This document shows, in pieces, positions 15,837-24,142 of a stretch of DNA of 64,000 nucleotides. How positions within the stretch are numbered: position 1 is the first letter of the stretch; every line of letters begins with the position of its first letter. The stretch spans positions 155,660 to 219,659 of the forward strand of contig NZ_QWGG01000008.1 of assembly GCF_003730195.1 (NCBI RefSeq). Direction: 5' to 3'. The position numbers and the translations under genes were made by a program. Source of the DNA: Halosimplex salinum (GTDB lineage: Archaea > Halobacteriota > Halobacteria > Halobacteriales > Haloarculaceae). The notes beneath the pieces were generated by a model. The model worked only from the letters and a program-made list of their open reading frames with translations, did not search any database and was not told where the DNA came from.

Positions 15837-16469
15837 ATGGAGGACCCGGGACCGGCCGACGGGGAGAGCGAAGGTGAGTGTTCCTGCAAGATCGGTCGGG
15901 CGGTTCGAACGTACGACCTCGGCGCGTTCGACAGGACGCTGATCGATAGACGGCGGGACGGCGCGAGCCTCCGCGACCTGGAGACCGTCGTCAACGAGGC
16001 CGTCCTGCGGGCGGCGCTGCGCGAGGCCGACGCCGACGTGATCGGCGACGTGTCGAGCGTCTACGAGGGGCTCGCGGGCGACGAGGCCAGCGCGGGTGAA
16101 CGGGCCGAACTCCGCGACCGACTCGCCCGTGCGGGCGTCGACGTCGACGAACTCGAAGCCGACTTCGTCTCCTACCAGACCGTTCGCACCCACTTCAGAG
16201 AGTGTCTCGACGTCGACACGGACCGACAGGCGTCACTGTCCGTTGAGGACGCCCGCGGCACCGTCGAGTGGGCGCGCTCGCGGAGCGAAGGTATCGTCGA
16301 GCGGACGCTCGACCGGCTCGCCCGGACCGACGGGTTCACGGCCGGCGACGTGTCGGTCTCGCACGTCGTCCGCGTGACCTGTGACGACTGCGGTGCGAGC
16401 TACCCGGTCGACGCGTTCGTCGACCGCGGCGGCTGTGACTGCTCGACGGCCGACAGCGACGGATCGTAG
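15837..16469 (+). CDS. rdfA: Rod-determining factor RdfA family protein
   Basis: 210 aa. Near the N-terminus SCKIGRAVRTYDLGAFDRTL matches the CKIG-R-x-x-x-x-Y-x-L opening of the haloarchaeal RdfA family, followed by the RDLETVVNEAVLRAAL and SYQTVRTHFRECLDVDT helices and a C-terminal CDDCGASYPVDAF zinc knuckle. RdfA is required for rod shape in Haloferax volcanii. An upstream reading adds nine residues; ATG at 15837 is chosen because the family begins near it. The archaeal SMC-related gene lies 2.5 kb downstream. Paralogs are common, so this may not be the shape regulator itself. Confidence 0.8.
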   Translation: MEDPGPADGESEGECSCKIGRAVRTYDLGAFDRTLIDRRRDGASLRDLETVVNEAVLRAALREADADVIGDVSSVYEGLAGDEASAGERAELRDRLARAGVDVDELEADFVSYQTVRTHFRECLDVDTDRQASLSVEDARGTVEWARSRSEGIVERTLDRLARTDGFTAGDVSVSHVVRVTCDDCGASYPVDAFVDRGGCDCSTADSDGS

Positions 16470-16615
16470 CCCCGCGACGAGTGGCCACGGACAGCGAGCG
16501 GACGCCGACTCGATCCGGTCGCCGTCCGGGGGCGTAATCCGACGCAACGGCGGAATAACGGGTCATGAACAATAGCCGTCGCGCGACGTATCGCACGACA
16601 CGCCGTTCTATCCAG

Positions 16616-17635
16616 ATGTCGAACCCATCCCCGGAGACAGACCCTGCGTTCCCGGAACCCGTCGATTACGCGGAGCCGGCGATCGACAGAGCGGCCCGGC
16701 GGCTCGACGAGAAGCCCATCGGCGACAGGGTCAGGCTCAGGCGTCGAACCCGTCGACGGCTGACACTGCTGGTGACGGGGTATCTGGTGGTTCTCGCGGC
16801 GAGCGTGCTCGTCGTCGACGACGGCCCCGCCGACTCCCGGTCGGTTCGGGCCCTGTTCCTCCCGGGCGTCTTCCTCGCGGGGTTCGTCTTCGAGACGCTG
16901 GACTCCGCCTCCGGGATGGGGTTCGGCACGTCGCTGACGCCGCTGCTGTTATCGTTCGGGTACGCGCCGCTGGAAGTGGTGCCGGTGCTGTTCGTCACGG
17001 AGACCGTGACCGGACTGCTCGCCGGCGCGCTCCACCACGAGTTCGAGAACGTCCAGTTCTCGGTGACGCCGCCGTTGACCGACGCCACCAGGGCGGTCGC
17101 GCTGCTGGCGGGCGTCGGCATCCTCGGGACGCTCGCTTCCATCGGCTTCGCGTACCTCGTGGTCGAGTTGCCCGAGCGGGCCATCGAGATCTACGTCGCC
17201 CTGCTGGTCATCGCCATGGGCGTCATCGGCCTCCTCCGGCAGTTCCTGCCGAGCGACGTGATCTACCGCCCGCGCAGACTCGCCGGGTTCGCGCTGCTGG
17301 CGGGCATCAACAAGGGGATCTCCGGCGGCGGCTACGGGCCCATCGCGACGCTCGGCCAGATCTACGCCGGCGTCTACGAGAAGACGGCGACGGCGATCAC
17401 GTCGCTCGCGGAGGGGATGGTGTCTCTCGTCGGCGCGTTGGCGTACTTCGGACTGTTCCTCGGCGGCTTTCCGATCGAGTACGGCCTGTTTCCCTCGCTG
17501 TTCACCGGCGCGTTCTTCGCTGCGATCGTCGCGCCGTATCTCGTGCGCGTCCTCCCGGGGCGGGTGCTTGAGTACCTGATCCCGCTCTACGCCTTCGCCA
17601 TCGGCGCGTTCGCGCTCCTCCAGCTTACCGGGTGA
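16616..17635 (+). CDS. TauE/SafE-type sulfite exporter family permease
   Basis: 339 aa from ATG 16616 (an ATG at 16565 would add 17 basic residues). About eight hydrophobic helices in two halves, each opened by a conserved loop: ETLDSASGMGFGTSLTPLLL and AGINKGISGGGYGPIATLGQ, the duplicated TauE signature. Such proteins move sulfonates, sulfite or other small anions across the membrane. An N-terminal cytoplasmic extension of about 60 residues precedes the first helix. No sulfur-metabolism gene is adjacent, so the substrate is open. Confidence 0.85.
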   Translation: MSNPSPETDPAFPEPVDYAEPAIDRAARRLDEKPIGDRVRLRRRTRRRLTLLVTGYLVVLAASVLVVDDGPADSRSVRALFLPGVFLAGFVFETLDSASGMGFGTSLTPLLLSFGYAPLEVVPVLFVTETVTGLLAGALHHEFENVQFSVTPPLTDATRAVALLAGVGILGTLASIGFAYLVVELPERAIEIYVALLVIAMGVIGLLRQFLPSDVIYRPRRLAGFALLAGINKGISGGGYGPIATLGQIYAGVYEKTATAITSLAEGMVSLVGALAYFGLFLGGFPIEYGLFPSLFTGAFFAAIVAPYLVRVLPGRVLEYLIPLYAFAIGAFALLQLTG

Positions 17636-17686
17636 GCGAAGCCGCCCTCCGGATCGTCCCGACGAGCGGTCACGTGACCGGGGCGG

Positions 17687-18070
17687 TCACGCCGTCCCTT
17701 CGACGTGGGCTTCCATCACGTCGACGTTCCGCTTGTTGACCTTCCACCCGGCGTCCAGGATCGTCCCGAGGACCGGGACCGAACCGACGACGAACTCGAC
17801 CGTGATCCGGCCGAGCATCGCGACGACGCTCCGCGTCGGGACGCCGACTTCGACGGCCTTGAACACGATGTACAGCGACGCGAGCGCGGCGACGAGGTCG
17901 CCGGAGACGGGCGCGATCCCGAGGATCGGGTCCGCCCCGATCCGGACTGGCGTCCCCGGGATGCGGACCGCCTCGTCGAGCAGGTGGGCGACGGACTGCG
18001 CCCGCTCCAGCGCCGCCCGGTCGTCGCTCTCGCCCGTCGGTTCCGCCTCGCCTGTCGTGACGCTTGCCAT
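17687..18070 (-). CDS. DUF4112 family membrane protein
   Basis: 127 aa. VAHLLDEAVRIPGTPVRIGADPILGIAPVSGD, then GSVPVLGTILDAGWKVNKRNV, is the DUF4112 signature: two G-x-x-P-V-x-G loops flanking a hydrophobic region (about 60-85). Short acidic N-terminus. Membrane association is likely; no biochemical role is known for the family. Confidence 0.85.
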   Translation of the reverse strand: MASVTTGEAEPTGESDDRAALERAQSVAHLLDEAVRIPGTPVRIGADPILGIAPVSGDLVAALASLYIVFKAVEVGVPTRSVVAMLGRITVEFVVGSVPVLGTILDAGWKVNKRNVDVMEAHVEGTA

Positions 18071-18150
18071 GGGCTCCGTTGGGGGTGGCGACGATTACGT
18101 GTTGCCCCGGCGCCCCCGTCAGTCGCCGGTCGCGGTCCGCCGCCGGCGCG

Positions 18151-18852
18151 TCAGGTGTCGACCTCGTGGCGCATCCGCGGGGACACGTCGTGGTCGCGCC
18201 GGTGGATCTTGTGGTACAGCGCGTTGGTGATGATCGTCTCGTGAGCTCGGCGGAGCCGCTCGGAGAGCGCCTGGTGGGACACGTCGAAGTACTCCGCGAG
18301 TTCCTCCTGGTTGACGGTGCGCGGTACGTCGTAGTAGCCCGCCTCGTAGGCACTGACGAGTGTCTCGTACTGGCGTTCGGTGAGTCCGAGGTGGCCGTAC
18401 TCCGAGGCCTCCGAGAGGCGGTTGATCCGCTCGAGTTCGAGGTCGATCCCGTACTCCTCGCAGAAGTCACTGGTCGTCGACACGAGTTCGTGGTCGGGGA
18501 AGAAGATCTGGAGGTGCCACGTGTCGTCCTGCCCGGAGGCGTCGAGTATCGTCGCGTCCTCTTCGGCGACGATGGAGACGAGCACCCGGACGCGGGGCGC
18601 CCAGTCCACCCGGAACAGCGACTCGCCGTCGAAGTCGGCGAGCACTGAGACCCGTTCGGTCGTGGGGTCGTTCACGAGCGCGTCGTGCAGTCGTTCGGTG
18701 TCCTCACAGCCCGCCCAGAGGAACGGCATCACGTACTCCGACCCGTGCGCGACCAGCCGGACCATCCGAACCTCCGCGTCAGGCACCGTCGAGAGCGCCT
18801 CCGCGAGCGCGAACTGGTCTGCTGGCACTGTCGCCTCGACGATCGTACTCAT
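18151..18852 (-). CDS. Bacterio-opsin-activator type HTH-10 regulator
   Basis: 233 aa. Starts MSTIVEATVPADQFALAEAL, a common opening of this haloarchaeal class; the middle is a BAT-type sensor-like beta domain and the end is the HTH-10 motif (LTERQYETLVSAYEAGYYDVPR, then ELAEYFDVSHQALSERLRRAH at about 170-215). It should bind DNA; the signal is unknown. A close paralog lies at 28825-29469. Confidence 0.85.
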   Translation of the reverse strand: MSTIVEATVPADQFALAEALSTVPDAEVRMVRLVAHGSEYVMPFLWAGCEDTERLHDALVNDPTTERVSVLADFDGESLFRVDWAPRVRVLVSIVAEEDATILDASGQDDTWHLQIFFPDHELVSTTSDFCEEYGIDLELERINRLSEASEYGHLGLTERQYETLVSAYEAGYYDVPRTVNQEELAEYFDVSHQALSERLRRAHETIITNALYHKIHRRDHDVSPRMRHEVDT

Positions 18853-19045
18853 CGCCTGTATCTACGGTGCCCACCGGAAAAGAACGTGCCCCCTAGGTGT
18901 TTCGACCCTCCCATCCCGGCCCGGACGGCGCGTCTCGCCCGGGCGGCCGGGTCAGGGCGTCCCGACCCGGGTTCCATAAGCTCGGCTTAACAGTGATATC
19001 ATCGTGAAGAGGAGCGTGCGGACGGTGGTGACGGCGCGCGGCGCG

Positions 19046-20983
19046 TCAGGCGACCGTCTCGTCCATCGGGACGCGCTCGTGGTGCTCCGGGAGCGCCCGG
19101 GCGTCCTCCGGGAGGAGGGCGACGACCAGATACGTCGCGTGGTCGGCGAAGTACTCGACGAGGTCGGCGATCCGCTCGGCGTCGATCGCCTCCAGCGAGT
19201 CCAGCAGGACGAACGGGACCGTCTCCGCCACGTCGTGGACGAGATACCCCGCGAGCGCCACGACCAGTCCGATGACCTCGCGCTCGGACTCCGAGAGGTG
19301 GTCGACGGTGTCGTCGTAGACGGACCCCTCCGGCGTCGACCGCACGACGTGCAGGTCGAACTCGCTCTCGGGGGCCACCGCGTCCGGGTCCGCGTCGGTC
19401 TTGCGTTCGAGCCACACCCGCTCGACGTTGTCGTAGCCCAGTCGGTCGAGCACGGTCGCCATGTGGTCGTTGAACGTCTCGACTGCCGCCCGCTCCAGGT
19501 CTGCGATCCGGTCGCGCAGGTCTGTCAGCGCCTCGCGGTGGGCTTCGATCTCCGTTTCGAGGCGGTCGCGCCGGTCTCGCTCCGCCTCGACCGCGTCGAT
19601 CTCCCCCTCCAGCGACCCGATCGCCTCGTCGATCTGCCCGCGCTCGTACTCCAGTTCCGAGAGGCGACGGTACCGCTCCACCAGGTCGCTGTCGGCCGCC
19701 GCGGCCGACGCTTCGGCCTCGCGTTCGAGGTCGTCGATGCGCTCCCGGAGGTCGTCGACCCGGTCCGTCAGGTCGTCGATCCGCGACTCGCGGCGGTCGA
19801 TCTCCTCGTCGAGGTCCTCGAGTTCCGCAGCCAGTGACTCGTGTTCCTGCACGTCCTCTCGCAGGGTGGCGACGCGTTCGCGCTGTTCGCCGAGCCCGTC
19901 GCGGAGGTCGTCGCGTTCGCGCCGTTTCTCCTCGATCACCGACCGCAAGTCGTCGACGCGCTCGGCGATCTCGCCGCGCTCGACCGTCGTCCCGCAGGTC
20001 CAGCACTCGACCCGCTCCGCACTCGGGTCGAGCGCCGAAGTCACGTCGCCGCCGTCTCCGTCGCCCGCGCCGTCTACCCCCGGGACGACGTCGGCGGTCC
20101 CGTCGGCGAGGCCCTCGTTGAACTCGACGATCGACACGAGGTTGTTGATCGTGTTCTCGAGCGACCGGCGGCGCGCCTGGAGCGAGTCGAGTTCGTCCCT
20201 CGCCGCCTCGAGTTCGGCCCGCGGCGCGTCGATACGCTCGAGCCGTTCTGCGACGGACTCGCGCTCGTCCTCGAGCGACTCCACGGACGCCCGCTGGGTC
20301 TCCAGTCGGTCCCGCACGTCCTGATACTCCTCACGCGCGTCTCTGAGCCGCTGGACGACGCCCCCGGCCGCCTCGTCGGGCGGGGCGTCGGCCTCGCCGT
20401 CGACCGCCGTCTCGACGGTCTCCAGCTCCTCGACGACCGCCTCGCGCTCGTCGCGGCGGGCCGCGAGGCGCTCCCGGAGGTCGGGCAAGCGGTCGAGTTC
20501 GCGCTCCGCGTCGGCGAGCTCCGCCGAGAGGGTCCGTACTTCCCGCCCGCGACGGTCGATCTCGGCGCGGATCTCCCCGGTGTCGACGGGGGCCATCACG
20601 ACTTCGCGGAGGGCGTCGCCGTCGCCCCGCTCGGCGGCCTGTCGCGCGCGGTTCGTCGCGAGCACGCAACTGAACAGGTCGGCGAGCGCCGACTCGTCCG
20701 TGTACGGGTCGCCGCTCGTGCGGACACCTCCCTCTGTCCGTTCGAAGCGCCGCGTGTAGGTCGCTCCGCCGACCGCGAGTTCGACCGACCCCTCGTCGGC
20801 GTCGGCCTTGAGTTCGCCGGCGGACCCGCCCAGCGCCGCCGCGATCGACCGCAGCAGCGACGTGCGGTTCGTCGCGTTCCGACCCGTGAGCACCGTCACC
20901 CCGGGGTCGAACGTCACCTGCCGGTCCTCGATACCGCCGAGGTTGCGAACGGAGACGGTCACGGCGTCGTCGGGCGTCGTCAT
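19046..20983 (-). CDS. Archaea-specific SMC-related ATPase-like protein
   Basis: 645 aa with SMC/Rad50 layout: N-terminal nucleotide-binding half, long coiled coil (about 130-310), a central CWTC zinc-hook-like knuckle near residue 325, second coiled coil (about 335-500), and a C-terminal half with LSESEREVIGLVVALAGYL (signature region) and FVLLDSLEAID (Walker B/D loop). The P-loop is altered: TGRNATNRTS with Arg40 where Lys is expected, and Walker B has Asp-Ser instead of Asp-Glu. These changes are typical of this family as I know it and suggest weak or altered ATP hydrolysis. Probable role in chromosome or cell-shape organisation, beside rdfA. Confidence 0.85.
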   Translation of the reverse strand: MTTPDDAVTVSVRNLGGIEDRQVTFDPGVTVLTGRNATNRTSLLRSIAAALGGSAGELKADADEGSVELAVGGATYTRRFERTEGGVRTSGDPYTDESALADLFSCVLATNRARQAAERGDGDALREVVMAPVDTGEIRAEIDRRGREVRTLSAELADAERELDRLPDLRERLAARRDEREAVVEELETVETAVDGEADAPPDEAAGGVVQRLRDAREEYQDVRDRLETQRASVESLEDERESVAERLERIDAPRAELEAARDELDSLQARRRSLENTINNLVSIVEFNEGLADGTADVVPGVDGAGDGDGGDVTSALDPSAERVECWTCGTTVERGEIAERVDDLRSVIEEKRRERDDLRDGLGEQRERVATLREDVQEHESLAAELEDLDEEIDRRESRIDDLTDRVDDLRERIDDLEREAEASAAAADSDLVERYRRLSELEYERGQIDEAIGSLEGEIDAVEAERDRRDRLETEIEAHREALTDLRDRIADLERAAVETFNDHMATVLDRLGYDNVERVWLERKTDADPDAVAPESEFDLHVVRSTPEGSVYDDTVDHLSESEREVIGLVVALAGYLVHDVAETVPFVLLDSLEAIDAERIADLVEYFADHATYLVVALLPEDARALPEHHERVPMDETVA

Positions 20984-21283
20984 CGATTATCCACTCTATT
21001 GAGGGGATCGCCAGCCGACACTTCAACCTTTGGACCCGCTTACCGGCGGTACGCCCGTCGTACCGGAACGTGCACGGGAGATCGCCCTCGCGCCGGAACA
21101 GTGTCCGGCGTGGCGACGGTCGTGCCGCGATGTCCCGGTGCGGGGCCGCGGCGAGGCCGCGCCACGGCGTCCCGGTGCGGGCCGGGCGACGGTCGTGGCG
21201 CAGTGGCACCGGGCGAGCCAGAGGCGACGACAGCGCCGCAGTGACCCGCTGCGAGACCCGCGCGACGACGGTCCCGCCCTCGG
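20984..21283. other. Intergenic region, 300 bases, GC-rich
   Basis: Holds two imperfect copies of gtcccggtgcggg (near 21132 and 21169) around a CCGCGGC/GGCCGCG hairpin. No gene is seen. The AT-rich ccactctattg at 20990 is the likely SMC promoter area. Confidence 0.35.
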
Positions 21284-21490
21284 TCACACCTCGGGCGCGA
21301 TCCGCTTCACGCGGCCGGTGACGCCCGACTCGAGTTTGACTCCGATTCCGTCCGAGTGGGTCCGTTCGTCGGTGACGATCACCTTGACGTCGCCGACGAT
21401 CGGTTCGCTCTCGTCGGTTTGCTGGTCCCGGACGACCTCGACGGCCATTCCCGGCCGGAGGCCGTCGCGACTGGGCAGGTCGGCGGCCAT
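21284..21490 (-). CDS. YwbE-like DUF2196 protein
   Basis: 68 aa from ATG 21490. RDGLRPGMAVEVVRDQQT, then GDVKVIVTDERTHSDGIGVKLESGVTGRV, is the compact beta fold of the YwbE/DUF2196 family, almost full length. A longer in-frame reading to 21799 overlaps the neighbouring CBS gene and is not credible. Function unknown; the small OB/SH3-like size suggests nucleic-acid binding. Confidence 0.8.
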   Translation of the reverse strand: MAADLPSRDGLRPGMAVEVVRDQQTDESEPIVGDVKVIVTDERTHSDGIGVKLESGVTGRVKRIAPEV

Positions 21491-21638
21491 ACCCGGAGTT
21501 ACGGTCGCCGCGGAAAAAATCCCCGCCCGGCGGACGACGGGTCGGCACCCGAATCGAGTGGTTCGGACCGCGACGCGGCCCGAATACTGGCGCTTGCAAG
21601 CCCGCGCCATATCAGCCGAGCGCCCGAACAGCGTTCGA

Positions 21639-22868
21639 ATGGATATCGCGGAGGCTCTCACGACCGAGTATCGCGAGTTCGACCCCAACACGACGGTGTC
21701 GAAGCTCCTGGGCGCGTTCCATACCCACCGCGATCCCGGGCTGTTAGTCGGCTCCGGCGACGGGATCGTCGGCATCGTCACGCGCGACGTGCTGATCAAC
21801 TCCCAGCACGACCCCGATCAGAAGGCGAAGTCGGTCATGCGCGACGACGTGCCGCGCGTCGACCGCCGCGACGACATCCGCGAGGTGTCACGCCGGATGG
21901 TCGAGAGCGAGTTCCCCATCCTCCCCGTCTACGACGGCGAGCAGTTCGAGGGCGTCGCCACCAACGAGAGCGTCGCCGCCGCGACCGAACCGTTCCTCGA
22001 CGCGCTCGACGTGAGCGACGTGTACAGCCGCGACCTGCGCTCGGTCCAACCCGACACGACCCTCGGCGAGGTGATCAACCTGCTCCGCACCAACAGCATC
22101 TCGCGCGTGCCGGTCATCGACGAGTCCGGCGACGCCGTCGGGATCATCAGCACCTTCGACCTGCTGGATTTCACCGTCCGCGCGACCAAGCAGGAACAGG
22201 GCGGGAACGCCAGCGGCTTCGGCGAAGGGACGGGGTCGGGAGACACCGCGAAGTCCCACGGCGGGTTCGGCGAGCGCGCCGGCGTCGCCTCGCGGATGCT
22301 CGACCTGCCCGCCCGGGACGTGATGAACTCCCCCGTCGAGACCACCGGCCCGACGACCGGCCTCGGCGAGGCCGTCCACGAGATGCTGGAGAACGACTAC
22401 TCGTCGCTGGTCGTCGAGATCCCCGGCGAGGGCGTCGACGGCATCGTCACGCTGACCGACGTGCTCCGGTCGCTCACGTGGACCCCCGACGAGGGCGCGA
22501 CGCGCCTGCAGGTGTTCGGCGCCCGGTATCTCACCAGCATGAGCAGGGAGGAGATCGCCGACCTCATCGACAAGGTCGAGGGGAAGTACGACGAGATGGA
22601 CGTCATCGAGGCCTACGTGATCCTCCACAAGCACAAGGAGCGCCAGCGCGGGTCGCCGCTCATCCAGGCGACGATCCGGCTGTTCACCGACCGCGGCCGC
22701 TTCGCCGGCACCGGCGAGGAGTACGGCGACGCGCCGGCGATCCGGAGCGCCCGCGACAACCTCGAACGCACGGTGCTCGACGACAAGGGGCGCACGATGA
22801 AGGACCGCCGCGGTCGGCGGAGCCAGGAGGACGCCGAGCGACTCCTCGGCTGGTGGCTCGAAGCCTGA
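21639..22868 (+). CDS. Four-CBS protein with C-terminal HPF-like domain
   Basis: 409 aa. Two CBS pairs: residues about 5-125 (TTEYREFDPNTTVSKLL to FEGVATNESV), and about 125-185 plus 230-285 (SVQPDTTLGEVINLL; DVMNSPVETTGPTTGL), separated by a Gly-rich loop. The last 125 residues (RLQVFGARYLTSMSREEIADLI, then KYDEMDVIEAYVILHKHKE) resemble the hibernation-promoting-factor/S30AE ribosome-binding fold. That would couple adenylate sensing to ribosomes or RNA; the domain call is from pattern only. ATG at 21639 follows a promoterlike gap and is divergent from DUF2196. Confidence 0.8.
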   Translation: MDIAEALTTEYREFDPNTTVSKLLGAFHTHRDPGLLVGSGDGIVGIVTRDVLINSQHDPDQKAKSVMRDDVPRVDRRDDIREVSRRMVESEFPILPVYDGEQFEGVATNESVAAATEPFLDALDVSDVYSRDLRSVQPDTTLGEVINLLRTNSISRVPVIDESGDAVGIISTFDLLDFTVRATKQEQGGNASGFGEGTGSGDTAKSHGGFGERAGVASRMLDLPARDVMNSPVETTGPTTGLGEAVHEMLENDYSSLVVEIPGEGVDGIVTLTDVLRSLTWTPDEGATRLQVFGARYLTSMSREEIADLIDKVEGKYDEMDVIEAYVILHKHKERQRGSPLIQATIRLFTDRGRFAGTGEEYGDAPAIRSARDNLERTVLDDKGRTMKDRRGRRSQEDAERLLGWWLEA

Positions 22869-22940
22869 CCGCCGTCGGAGTCCGGCCGCCGCTCACGCTC
22901 GAATCGCTCGACACCCCGACCGACCCGGAGACCGCTTACC

Positions 22941-23111
22941 ATGAACTCGATTTCCAAATCACAGGGCCTGCGCCCGAACGGCGAGATGAGCATGATCGGC
23001 TACGCGATCGCTGCCATCCTCTTCGTCGGGTTGCTCCCGCTGTTGCCCGTCTTCGTAGTGTACTACGTCGTCGACAAGATCACCGGTGGCGGACGCGAGT
23101 CCGATTACTGA
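22941..23111 (+). CDS. Small single-helix membrane protein (56 aa)
   Basis: An open frame below the usual length limit: MNSISKSQGLRPNGEMSMIG, then one hydrophobic helix (about 18-44), ending in GGGRESDY. Codon use is halophilic. It follows the CBS gene by 72 bases on the same strand. Similar 50-60 residue proteins are conserved in haloarchaea; function unknown. Confidence 0.65.
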   Translation: MNSISKSQGLRPNGEMSMIGYAIAAILFVGLLPLLPVFVVYYVVDKITGGGRESDY

Positions 23112-23141
23112 ATCCGGCCGGCCCGCTCGATACCGGCCTGT

Positions 23142-23227
23142 ACCGTCGACCGCTCACCCCCGCTCGGTACCGCCCCGCACCGTCGACCGCTCACCCCCGC
23201 TCGGTACCGCCCCGCACCGTCGACCGC
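23142..23227. repeat. 37-bp tandem repeat, 2.3 copies
   Basis: Units start at 23142, 23179 and 23216, each opening ACCGTCGACCGCTCA. The first two are identical for 37 bases and the third breaks off after about 15 bases at the UDG stop codon. The array fills the gap between the convergent membrane-protein and UDG genes. It could act in termination or be a recent slippage product. Confidence 0.75.
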
Positions 23228-23782
23228 TCACTCCCCTTCGGCGATCTTCCTGGCTACCCGCAGGTCCCGTTCGAGCATCGGCTCGATAGCGTCGTCGTAG
23301 AACGTCGCCGCGGGGTGGTAGGTCGGCAGGATCAGCCGGCCGTCGACCTCGTAGGTCTCGTCGCGGAGGTCGCCGATCGGCTCGTCGCTGTCGAGCAGCG
23401 CCCCGCCCGCGACGGCGCCGAGCGTGACGACGACGTCCGGGTCCACGAGGGCCAGTTCCGCCTCCAGAACCGGCTTCCAGGCCCGTCGCTCGTCGGCCGT
23501 CGGGCCCCGGTTCTCCGGCGGTCGGACCTTGACGAGGTTCGTGATGTACACGTCCGCCCGGTCGATCCCGGTCGTCTCGAGGAGCGCGTCGAGGCGCCGC
23601 CCCGCCTGACCGACGAACGGCGCGCCCTGCTCGACCTCGGTCGCGCCCGGCGCCTCTCCCACGAACGCGATCGACGCGTCCAGCGGCCCGCTCGCAGGCA
23701 CGAACCGCTCGCTGTCGACGAACGTCTCGGGGACCGCGTCGAGTTCCGCCGCGAATCGCTCCTGGAAGTCGAACTCGGTCAT
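23228..23782 (-). CDS. Uracil-DNA glycosylase superfamily protein (family-4-like, no Fe-S cysteines)
   Basis: 184 aa. FVGEAPGATEVEQGAPFVGQAGRRLD is motif A of family 4 UDGs, ITNLVKVRPPENRGP follows, and the leucine-loop region has LILPTYHPAA with the conserved His. Family 4 enzymes remove uracil from DNA. Unlike them this protein contains no cysteine at all, so the usual 4Fe-4S cluster cannot form; it is shorter at the N-terminus where two of those cysteines lie. ATG at 23782 is preferred over the GTG at 23788. Halophile branch of the superfamily; activity is likely but not certain. Confidence 0.8.
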   Translation of the reverse strand: MTEFDFQERFAAELDAVPETFVDSERFVPASGPLDASIAFVGEAPGATEVEQGAPFVGQAGRRLDALLETTGIDRADVYITNLVKVRPPENRGPTADERRAWKPVLEAELALVDPDVVVTLGAVAGGALLDSDEPIGDLRDETYEVDGRLILPTYHPAATFYDDAIEPMLERDLRVARKIAEGE

Positions 23783-23913
23783 GTTCACGGTTGGGCGCGG
23801 ACGCTGAACGGGCTTTCGCCGGCGAGTGAGGGCGAAACGGGGAGCGAGTCCGCGCAGTTCACCCCGCCTGCGCCGGGAGCAGACCTTTCCGGGTCGTCGG
23901 CCTGGCCGGAACG

Positions 23914-24102
23914 ATGCCGGACGACGGTGATTCGTACGACCCGGACCCGGAACGCGTCCGGCGCTCCGCGAACGAGCGCCGCAACGAGCGAACGGGGATC
24001 GTCGACTTCGAAGACGGCGACGCGTACGTCGATCCGGACCCCGGGATCGCCGAGACGGTCGCTATCGCCGTCGCAGACTTGCGAATCCACCGTCAAGTTT
24101 GA
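23914..24102 (+). CDS. Short acidic protein resembling the PRC-barrel-like family of this window
   Basis: 62 aa. The second half (GIVDFEDGDAYVDPDPGIAETV) shares the AYVDPDPGI-x-[D/E]-T-V core with the proteins at 37215 and at the C-terminus of 31949-33274, but the preceding strands and the following helix are missing. It looks like a degenerate or minimal copy. It lies 40 bases before dpsA on the same strand. Confidence 0.5.
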   Translation: MPDDGDSYDPDPERVRRSANERRNERTGIVDFEDGDAYVDPDPGIAETVAIAVADLRIHRQV

Positions 24103-24142
24103 TAGGAGCACCCCGCTAACCGGGCGCTCGGAGAGCACTCCT

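Noticed and set aside
23142..23227. CRISPR-like repeat
   Set aside because: Units are directly tandem without spacers, and no cas gene is present.
21356..24142. Long plus-strand extension of the Dps gene (929 codons)
   Set aside because: Runs out of frame through the CBS gene and UDG region with Arg/Pro-rich nonsense; the Dps start with Q-rich arm at 24143 has the promoter gap.
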